Source of the DNA: CAZFLD01 sp964519835
Lineage (GTDB): Bacteria; Spirochaetota; Spirochaetia; DSM-27196; CAZFLD01
Length of the DNA: 6,378 nt
Assembly (NCBI GenBank): GCA_964519835.1
Contig: CAZFLD010000144.1
Location: forward strand, 1 to 6,378
Direction of reading: 5' to 3'
Shown: positions 1 through 5,547 of the stretch, one piece after another
How the letters are laid out: each line of letters starts with the position of its first letter
Position numbering within the stretch: position 1 is the first letter of the stretch
Translations under genes and position numbers: made by a program
The notes under the pieces: generated by a model
Database searches by the model: none
Seen by the model: the letters and a program-made list of their open reading frames with translations, nothing else
What the model was told of the DNA's origin: nothing

Positions 1-684
1 CTTTCGGCTTTCGAGCTCGACCTTTGCATCATTTATATGGAGTGCCTTGAGCGTGTCGAAGCCGACCACGGAATCGAACTCCGCGGTGGTGGCGGAAAAG
101 ACGTCGGGCTCGCGAAGATCGTATCCGGCGGCGAACATGTGGCACGTGTCCAGACAGACCCCGATACGCTTTTTGTTGTCTACAAGCTCAATGATCGAGG
201 CGAGGTGCTCAAAGCGGTAGCCGACGTGGGTCCCCTGACCGGCGGTTGATTCGATAAGAAGCACCGCGGACTCAGTTTTGTCGATAACCGTGTTTACTCC
301 CTCGGAGATCAGCTTGATGGTCTCGCCCTCGTCGAGCTCTCCCATGCCGCTTCCCGGGTGGAAGTTGAGGTAGACCAGCCCGAGCGCCTCGACCCTCTCC
401 GTTTCGTCAATAAGCGCGGAAAGCGACTTTGTGCGCTTCTCGTCGTCGGGATTCCCGATGTTGATGAGGTAGCTGTCGTGGACAATTACGTGCTCCGGCT
501 TTATGTCGGCCTCTTTTATGGCCGCGGCAAAGGCGCCGATCTCCGCCTCGCTCAGAGGCTTGGCCGACCACTGGCGCTGGTTTTTGGTAAAGATGCCCAT
601 GGCGTTTGCCCCGATCTGCTTGGCTCGCCCCGGTGCCTCGGAAACTCCACCCGCGATGCTTACATGTGCGCCTACGTACTTCAT
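1..684 (-). CDS. nfo: Endonuclease IV (AP endonuclease), C-terminus cut by window edge
   Basis: Endonuclease IV cuts the DNA backbone 5' of abasic sites and can remove damaged 3' ends in base excision repair; it is a cytoplasmic TIM-barrel enzyme with three zinc ions. The 228 codons present begin MKYVGAHVS and include FTKNQRQW, VHDSYLINIG, LNFHPGS, ESTAGQG, CLDTCHMFAAGYD and LHINDAK, all hallmarks of the family. Six of the nine zinc ligands are visible at the same numbers as in the E. coli protein: His69, His109, Glu145, Asp179, His182 and His216. The remaining three would lie in the missing C-terminal part (about 55 to 60 residues, given the usual length near 285). The ATG at 682-684 matches the conserved family start and shares an ATGA with the stop of the preceding GH66 gene. 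No good Shine-Dalgarno precedes it, so translation probably depends on coupling. An in-frame GTG at 757-759 would add 25 residues but is unlikely to be used. Identification is secure. Confidence 0.97.
   Translation of the reverse strand, partial: MKYVGAHVSIAGGVSEAPGRAKQIGANAMGIFTKNQRQWSAKPLSEAEIGAFAAAIKEADIKPEHVIVHDSYLINIGNPDDEKRTKSLSALIDETERVEALGLVYLNFHPGSGMGELDEGETIKLISEGVNTVIDKTESAVLLIESTAGQGTHVGYRFEHLASIIELVDNKKRIGVCLDTCHMFAAGYDLREPDVFSATTAEFDSVVGFDTLKALHINDAKVELESRK
681..684 (-). promoter_or_regulatory. ATGA stop/start overlap, GH66 gene to nfo
   Basis: The TGA stop of the GH66 gene (681-683) and the ATG start of nfo (682-684) share bases in the sequence ATGA on the minus strand. The stretch before the ATG (CCGTGAGTACATTACTTCC) has only a weak GTGAG, 13 bases away. 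This implies translation by ribosomes that terminate on the upstream gene and reinitiate, tying nfo expression to the sugar operon. Confidence 0.8.
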
Positions 685-2492
685 GGAAGTAATGTACTCA
701 CGGGGGCGTGCGGGGGCGAAGGGCTGCGCGCCGATGGGTGGGCGGCCTTCGTCATCCACACAATTCTCCAAAGAACAGTCGGCGGTACGGTCACTATGCT
801 TGTTTGTCCGTGGTGAGAGTGCGTCTGTTCGACGGTAAGTCGCTCAGGTAGACCGATCCCGACTGCCGAGTTGCCGGCAAAACCGGACACCGGCTGATCC
901 GGGCTGTGGCTGAAGCACTCCGTAATTCGCTCAGGGCAGCTTGCCGAGACGACGATGTTCTCAGCGGGCCGCGACGGAGGTCGATGCGGCATGTTCCACT
1001 CGTCGTTGTCCAACTCGGAGAGGTTTACCAGCATGATGACATAACAATGCTCGTTCTCCAAAACGGAAACCCACACCCTGCCCGCGACGGGATAGGCGGA
1101 GGTTGGTGCACCCGCGAAGGAAAACTCATCGTCCGGTCCGTGCGCGTGATCGCGAGTCAGATCAACGACCGAAGCATCGAGGAAAAGGTCGGAGTAGGCA
1201 GTAGCAAAGTCCCAATAACGGCGGACAAGCCGCTCGCCCTCAATGGAAAGCCGGCGGTGGGTCACGTAATAGGGATGGTAGAGGATGGACGCGGCTTCAC
1301 CGAGCACAAGATGCGTTGCCCCGGCGGAGTGGATTACTGCGGCGGCATAGAGAAGCGCCCAATTCGCATTGGTCATGGCGGCGGGATTTGCCGTTCTTTC
1401 CGGATCAAACGGACTCAAGTAGGCGGCGAGAATGGGGGTTTTCTTGTGAATGCGCCTGTTTTCGCGAACGATCTCCACCAGATCCCGGTAGGTGGTGTGC
1501 GGAGGCCACACCTCTACATAGGGCGCCGCCACCGGCGTTTGCGCGAGTGCCGCAGTCGGCCAATTATTGACGGCGTTGAAAAAGAGCGTCGGCGCCCGAT
1601 TGCCTATTCTTTCCAGGCGCTTCCATACTTCAATGATAAGAGATGGAAACTCCGCCGCCAAATCGACCAACGTACTGCCTGAGTCGTAGGCCCGCTTCGG
1701 TCGGCCGTAGGCGTCCATGTGTATTCCGTCGAAGCCAAGGCTCGCGACCGCAGAAGCGTACTGGTCGACGAGGTGCTTGCGCCAGGGGCTTCCGCGTGCG
1801 GGGTTCATAATGTACAGCCAATCGACGAGCGTACAGGGAGTACCGTCGCCTCGCCTCAGGGCCCAATCGGGATGCTCGTCCAAGAAGGTCTTGCCCGCGC
1901 CATATACGGCGCCATAGGCAATGGCCTTGATGCCCCGTTCGTGACACGCCTCCACCATCGCCCTGACGGTGGGAAGGTGGAGAGGACGGCCCAAGGCATC
2001 GGAGTAGTCGTTGGACTCGGGAACAAGCTCTTCATGACGGTACATCCAGTCGTAGAACTGAACGTGCGTCACGTGCATGGACGCGAGCCACTCGGCAACG
2101 TCCTCGACGTCCACACCCTTTTGGAAATTTGAGACAAAGGCATAGCGACATACGCCTTCGTCGCCCTCTTGCCCCGCGACCGCAGCATACACGACCTCGC
2201 CGCGCGGACCGGCCGTTTGAGCTTTCCCTCGCAGGGCACACCGACAAATCAATCCACCGTGCTGTCGCCTGCCGGCGGACTCGGCCACCGTTACCGTCAA
2301 TATGCCCGAGCTGTCCGCGTCAACCGTCTGTGTGACTGAGTCGCCTACCGGGTGTCCCAGCCGGAAAAGAGTGATCGTTACGTCTAAACAGTCGACACCT
2401 TCCCATTGTGCGGAAAGATGTATGCGAACTGTGATGTCGTCTGTAGGGCCGTATCTCGCCTTTGTGGGAACCACGACCGTTTGTGTCCACAC
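681..2492 (-). CDS. GH66-family intracellular glycosidase (dextranase / CITase type)
   Basis: A 603-residue protein of glycoside hydrolase family 66, whose members cleave internal alpha-1,6-glucosidic bonds in dextran or make and open cyclic isomalto-oligosaccharides. An N-terminal beta domain opens with VVVPTKARYGPTDDI (residues 6-20). The barrel runs from about CRYAFVSNF (115-123) to GATHLVLGE (391-399), and a C-terminal beta domain follows to about 580. GFDGIHMDAYG (253-263) gives the probable nucleophile Asp260; PYVEVWPPHTTYRDL (324-338) gives the probable acid/base Glu327. Their spacing of 67 agrees with known pairs (S. mutans dextranase 385/453, Bacillus CITase 270/340, from memory). 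ILAAYLSPF (354-362) is also family-like. The start is GTG; an in-frame TAA three codons upstream (the permease stop) rules out a longer N-terminus, so there is no signal peptide and the enzyme is cytoplasmic. It has no room for the large CBM35 insertion of CITases. The last 23 residues (from Thr581) are proline-rich and unlike the domain. Dextranase, cyclic-sugar hydrolase and transglucosylase activities cannot be separated from sequence. Confidence 0.85.
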   Translation of the reverse strand: MWTQTVVVPTKARYGPTDDITVRIHLSAQWEGVDCLDVTITLFRLGHPVGDSVTQTVDADSSGILTVTVAESAGRRQHGGLICRCALRGKAQTAGPRGEVVYAAVAGQEGDEGVCRYAFVSNFQKGVDVEDVAEWLASMHVTHVQFYDWMYRHEELVPESNDYSDALGRPLHLPTVRAMVEACHERGIKAIAYGAVYGAGKTFLDEHPDWALRRGDGTPCTLVDWLYIMNPARGSPWRKHLVDQYASAVASLGFDGIHMDAYGRPKRAYDSGSTLVDLAAEFPSLIIEVWKRLERIGNRAPTLFFNAVNNWPTAALAQTPVAAPYVEVWPPHTTYRDLVEIVRENRRIHKKTPILAAYLSPFDPERTANPAAMTNANWALLYAAAVIHSAGATHLVLGEAASILYHPYYVTHRRLSIEGERLVRRYWDFATAYSDLFLDASVVDLTRDHAHGPDDEFSFAGAPTSAYPVAGRVWVSVLENEHCYVIMLVNLSELDNDEWNMPHRPPSRPAENIVVSASCPERITECFSHSPDQPVSGFAGNSAVGIGLPERLTVEQTHSHHGQTSIVTVPPTVLWRIVWMTKAAHPSARSPSPPHAPVSTLLP

Positions 2493-2501
2493 GATAATCT
2501 T

Positions 2502-3341
2502 TTATCCTTTGAGGCCGGTGGTTGTGATACCCTCGATAAAATAGCGCTGGAAAACAACAAACACGAGTATTATTGGCACAAGCGATACGATGGATGCGGC
2601 AAAGACGATTCCCCATTCGGTCTTGTGTTGCGTCTGAAAAAAGGCGATGGCAATGGGGAGCGTTCGCTTCGCCGCGGTGCGCACAGCCACATGAGCCCAA
2701 GCGAACTCGTCCCAAGCAAAGATAAACGAGAATATGGTTACAACGGAGAGGGCAGGACGGGAAAGTGGGAGGATTAGACGCGCCCACACCTGCCGGCGAC
2801 TCGCGCCGTCCATAAACGCGGACTCCTCGAGGTCGATCGGGATGCCTTCAAGAAAGCCTTTTAGCAAAAACGACTGCATGGGCAAATTCATGGCGACATA
2901 TACAATGACAAGGCCGACGAGCGAATCAAGTAGTCTTAGTGTGCGGGCCACCAAAAACTGCGGAATGATCAGCATGACCGGCGGGATCATAAGTCCGACG
3001 ATGATCAGAATAAAGGCGGGCTTTCGACCCGGGAATTCCATCCTGGCAAACGCATAGGCCAAGAGCGAGGCCGCAGTCACGGTCGACGCTGTGGTAAGGG
3101 CGGCGACTACGGTGCTATTTAGGAAGTAGCGCCCAAAGCTGTCGCGCGCAAGGGCCTTGCTGTAGTTTGTAAGCGTCGCCTCGGTAGGCCACAGGGTCGG
3201 CGGGATTTCAAAGATGTAGGATTGTGGCTTAAGCGACGTAATCAGCATGTACCAGAAAGGGAACATGGACACCAAGGCGCCGGCGACCAGAAGACCGTAC
3301 ACCAGTGTTTTTTTGGCGACCTCGTACCGGGAGGTCATCAT
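2502..3341 (-). CDS. Sugar ABC transporter permease, MalG type
   Basis: A 279-residue inner-membrane permease of the carbohydrate-uptake (CUT1) class, which pairs with the MalF-type protein encoded just upstream to form the sugar channel. Six hydrophobic segments are visible, roughly at residues 12-34, 78-100, 107-128, 138-160, 196-213 and 243-264. The EAA loop that docks the ATPase is at about 171-192 (EESAFMDGASRRQVWARLILP), with the conserved DGA followed by LPLSRPAL. The C-terminus (FQRYFIEGITTTGLKG) is typical of MalG-like proteins. The start is the first of two consecutive ATG codons; it overlaps the MalF-type stop and is preceded by GGGGAAG at a 6-base spacing. Length and motifs are complete with no sign of damage. 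The substrate is not readable from the permease; alpha-glucan oligosaccharides are inferred from the neighbouring GH66 and GH15 genes. Confidence 0.95.
   Translation of the reverse strand: MMTSRYEVAKKTLVYGLLVAGALVSMFPFWYMLITSLKPQSYIFEIPPTLWPTEATLTNYSKALARDSFGRYFLNSTVVAALTTASTVTAASLLAYAFARMEFPGRKPAFILIIVGLMIPPVMLIIPQFLVARTLRLLDSLVGLVIVYVAMNLPMQSFLLKGFLEGIPIDLEESAFMDGASRRQVWARLILPLSRPALSVVTIFSFIFAWDEFAWAHVAVRTAAKRTLPIAIAFFQTQHKTEWGIVFAASIVSLVPIILVFVVFQRYFIEGITTTGLKG
2505..2510 (-). promoter_or_regulatory. Weak, distant RBS for the GH66 gene
   Basis: AAAGGA on the minus strand lies inside the last codons of the MalG-type gene, 12 bases before the GTG start of the GH66 gene. The spacing is long and the start codon is GTG, so GH66 translation is probably modest and partly coupled to the permease, which stops only 9 bases before it. 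Confidence 0.45.
3338..3341 (-). promoter_or_regulatory. ATGA stop/start overlap, MalF-type to MalG-type permease
   Basis: The TGA stop of the MalF-type gene (3338-3340) overlaps the ATG of the MalG-type gene (3339-3341). Coupling of this kind fits the need for equal amounts of the two permease subunits. Confidence 0.85.
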
Positions 3342-4249
3342 ATCGAGCTTCCCCGCTCCGTCAGAAGCCGGATCTGGATAAGGCTGACGCCGAGGATAAA
3401 TATCGTTAGCACATAGCTGATTGCTGCACCGTAGCCGAACTCCAAGTTGTCAAAGGCCGTTTGATACATCAGGGTTAGGACAAAATGAGTTTGGTCGAGA
3501 GGCTGCCCCCCGTTTGTAATAACCGTGTTCGAGACGTAGCCGTTCAGGGTCCCGATTGTGCGTACCACCACCACAGAGAGCGTTGTCGGCGCAAGCATTG
3601 GTAAGGAGACTGAAACAAAGCGGCGCAGAGGACGCGCGCCGTCGACAGTCGCCGCTTCCAAGAGGTTTTTCGGCACCCCCTGTAACGCGGCGAGGTAAAT
3701 CACCGCACACCAACCGACTCCCTTCCAAATCTCGACCAAGTGCACCGGAACCAGGGCGAGAATCGGGTCGGCCAGCCAAAGGATGTTGGATTCGATAACG
3801 CCCAGCACGTCCCGGAGCAGGTAGTTCACAAACCCGGCCTGTCCGTTAAACGCATACTTGAACAAAACACCAACGATCACCCAGTTGGTAATGACCGGCA
3901 AATAGTAGATGACCCGAAAAACCGTTCGACCACGGATGCTTTGGTTGAGCAGAACGGCGGCGATCAAGCCGAGAACTAGCTGGCTCGGTACCGTCACTAG
4001 CGCGTAGGCCACCGTGTTTGCGACCGCCCGGAGGAATATCGGATCTCCAAAAGCCGTTTTGTAGTTGCCGAGCCCCAGCCACTCGGAATCGAGGGGACGA
4101 GACAGGTTCCAGTCAAAAAAGCTCATGGCGAGCGAATACACCATGGGCAGGGCCACAAAGATGACATAGAGAGTTAGTCCGGGCAGCACAAAAGGGAGTG
4201 CCGTCGCTAAACGGCGACGGCTACTCCCGTGGATCAACGTGTTCGCCAA
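3338..4249 (-). CDS. Sugar ABC transporter permease, MalF type
   Basis: A 303-residue inner-membrane permease of the CUT1 class and partner of the MalG-type protein. Hydrophobic segments are visible near residues 15-43, 75-101, 111-132, 160-190, 218-236 and 272-294. The EAA loop is at 198-218, starting EAATVDGARPLRRF and ending in SLPML, matching the family pattern EAA-DGA-F-LP. It begins with TTG at 4247-4249. No ATG or GTG is available nearby in frame, the frame closes with TGA at 4274-4276, and GGACGG (4256-4261) sits 6 bases before the TTG, so this start is the most likely one. The gene follows the binding-protein gene by 16 bases and its TGA overlaps the MalG-type ATG. The protein is short for MalF proper, lacking the periplasmic domain of E. 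coli MalF, which is usual for oligosaccharide transporters outside the enterobacteria. Substrate specificity is inferred only from context. Confidence 0.94.
   Translation of the reverse strand: MANTLIHGSSRRRLATALPFVLPGLTLYVIFVALPMVYSLAMSFFDWNLSRPLDSEWLGLGNYKTAFGDPIFLRAVANTVAYALVTVPSQLVLGLIAAVLLNQSIRGRTVFRVIYYLPVITNWVIVGVLFKYAFNGQAGFVNYLLRDVLGVIESNILWLADPILALVPVHLVEIWKGVGWCAVIYLAALQGVPKNLLEAATVDGARPLRRFVSVSLPMLAPTTLSVVVVRTIGTLNGYVSNTVITNGGQPLDQTHFVLTLMYQTAFDNLEFGYGAAISYVLTIFILGVSLIQIRLLTERGSSI
3348..3354 (-). promoter_or_regulatory. RBS of the MalG-type permease
   Basis: GGGGAAG on the minus strand, inside the last codons of the MalF-type gene, lies 6 bases before the first of the tandem ATG codons and supports the start at 3341. 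Confidence 0.6.
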
Positions 4250-4255
4250 TGCAAA

Positions 4256-4261
4256 CCGTCC
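4256..4261 (-). promoter_or_regulatory. RBS of the MalF-type permease, supporting a TTG start
   Basis: GGACGG on the minus strand is 6 bases before TTG at 4247-4249. It is an imperfect Shine-Dalgarno sequence in the 16-base gap after the binding-protein stop, and it decides in favour of the TTG because there is no in-frame ATG nearby. Confidence 0.5.
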
Positions 4262-4265
4262 AATA

Positions 4266-5525
4266 CTACTCGCTCAAAAGCGCGTTTATTTCCTCGGCCG
4301 CCTGGTCGAGGGCTTCTTGGGGCGACTGGTCGCCACGCAAGATTCGTTGGAACGCGTTGTTGATTGCTCCGTCCATTTCGGACCAACTCGGGTGGGGCAC
4401 GCGGGCTTGGGCCGTCTCCAACTGCTGCTGAAAAATGTCGAAGTACTCCGGCATAGCGGGATCTCCTCGCAGCGATGACAAGGTCGGCATAACGCCGACT
4501 TGCGCCATAGTTCGCTGCGCGTCTTCGCTTAGCAGATATCGAACCCACTCCATTGCTTCGTCCGGATGGTCGCTCCCTTCGAAAATCACCACGTCCTCGC
4601 CGCCGACAACCGAGCTGGTGGTTCCATCGGGGCCTGTCGGAATCAGCGCGAAATTGACGTCGAAGTCCGGGTAGCTGTCGGCGTAGATGTCAACCATCCA
4701 CGGGCCGTCGATAATCATTGCATATCTTCCGGAGCCATGACCATCCGCCGTGCCGATGCCGCCGCCCAAGACGTTGGGAGAAACCGCGCCGTCGTCATAC
4801 AGCTCCTTTAACAGTGCAAAAGCCGATACGCTTTCTTCGCCGTTGATGTAGCCGGAGGCGGTAGTGATACTGTCATCGACGATCTGTCCGCCCATCGCGT
4901 AAAAAAGAGGTGCGGGCGCCCAAAAGTAGGTTCCGCCGAGCGCGTAGCCATATTGCTCGTTCTCAGGATTCGAGAGCGCTCGTGCTACGTCAGCAAACTC
5001 TTCCATCGTCTCGGGAGGACCGTCGATTCCCGCGGCTTCAAAGCGCTCCTGATGCCACAGAAGAACCTGTGTGTTGGTGTTTTGCGGAAGGCCGTAGTAA
5101 TTCCCTTCCCATTCCGCCGTTGAGCGGGGACCAGGATAGGTTCGCGCTGCCAACTCATCGAAGTCTTCCATAGCTCCGTCCCCATCCAGCTGCATTAACC
5201 AGCCCTCCTGGGCGAATTCCGGTACCCAGATGATGTCGATGCGGGCGGTGTCCGGTGCTTCGCCTCCGGCCACGCTGGTAAGGATAGCGGTCTTGAAATC
5301 GTCATACGCGTATTTTGTGGGTTCCACGCGTACGCCGGGATGCGTTTCTTCGAATGCCGCTATCACCTCGCCCAGTTGGGCGGTCTCCGGGTCACTCATC
5401 GTGTGCCAGTAGTTGATGGTGACCGGAGCACCGTCGCTTTCCGATTCGCTTGTACCGGTCGCAAATGCGCCGGTGGCAAGTACCGTCATTAATAGTCCCA
5501 ATAAGACAATATGTTTTTGTCTCAT
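4266..5525 (-). CDS. Periplasmic sugar-binding protein of ABC transporter (SBP family 1)
   Basis: A 419-residue extracytoplasmic solute-binding protein of the MalE/UgpB-like family, which captures a sugar and delivers it to the two permeases encoded downstream. Residues 1-23 form a signal peptide: a basic start (MRQKH), a hydrophobic core (IVLLGLLMTVLATG) and an AFA-type signal peptidase I site. There is no lipobox cysteine and none elsewhere in the protein, so it should be a soluble periplasmic protein of a diderm. The mature N-terminus reads VTINYWHTMSDPET, followed by AFEETHPGVRVE, GGEAPDTARID and LPQNTNTQVLLWH; later come GRYAMIIDGPW and a C-terminal region rich in helices. Many Trp and Tyr residues fit sugar stacking. 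By hand count the mature part has about 68 Asp/Glu and 16 Lys/Arg, a strong acidic bias typical of proteins exposed to high salt. The ATG start has an ideal AGGAGG 5 bases upstream. The ligand is unproven; alpha-1,6-glucan oligosaccharides are inferred from the operon. Confidence 0.95.
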   Translation of the reverse strand: MRQKHIVLLGLLMTVLATGAFATGTSESESDGAPVTINYWHTMSDPETAQLGEVIAAFEETHPGVRVEPTKYAYDDFKTAILTSVAGGEAPDTARIDIIWVPEFAQEGWLMQLDGDGAMEDFDELAARTYPGPRSTAEWEGNYYGLPQNTNTQVLLWHQERFEAAGIDGPPETMEEFADVARALSNPENEQYGYALGGTYFWAPAPLFYAMGGQIVDDSITTASGYINGEESVSAFALLKELYDDGAVSPNVLGGGIGTADGHGSGRYAMIIDGPWMVDIYADSYPDFDVNFALIPTGPDGTTSSVVGGEDVVIFEGSDHPDEAMEWVRYLLSEDAQRTMAQVGVMPTLSSLRGDPAMPEYFDIFQQQLETAQARVPHPSWSEMDGAINNAFQRILRGDQSPQEALDQAAEEINALLSE

Positions 5526-5530
5526 TCCTT

Positions 5531-5536
5531 CCTCCT
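5531..5536 (-). promoter_or_regulatory. Strong RBS of the sugar-binding protein gene
   Basis: A perfect AGGAGG on the minus strand lies 5 bases before ATG (5523-5525). It is the best Shine-Dalgarno sequence in the window, consistent with the binding protein being made in excess over the permeases and enzymes of the same operon. Confidence 0.85.
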
Positions 5537-5547
5537 AGCTGCAGAAC

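Noticed and set aside
701..742. G-rich plus-strand stretch with a short direct repeat (CGGGGGCG twice, at 701-708 and 711-718), possible G-quadruplex
   Set aside because: The loop between the second pair of G-runs is about 12 bases, too long for a canonical quadruplex, and runs like this arise easily in GC-rich coding sequence.
684..759. Longer nfo start at an in-frame GTG (757-759) adding 25 residues
   Set aside because: The conserved family N-terminus starts exactly at MKYVGAHVS, and the ATG makes a classic ATGA overlap with the upstream stop. Kept only as part of the tail observation.
906..1682. Long plus-strand open frame (258 codons) opposite the GH66 gene, and similar plus-strand frames at 358-816 and 1719-2132
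   Set aside because: They lie antisense to well-recognised genes, show no family motifs, and are the usual by-product of GC-rich coding on the other strand.
4250..4265. Possible stem-loop between the binding-protein and permease genes for differential expression
   Set aside because: The gap is only 16 bases and shows no inverted repeat; expression differences are better explained by the strong versus weak ribosome binding sites.
5526..5547. Promoter or operator between the GH15 and binding-protein genes
   Set aside because: Only 22 bases separate the genes, and the ribosome binding site fills half of that. No -10/-35 pair or operator-like palindrome beyond the tiny CTGCAG is visible.
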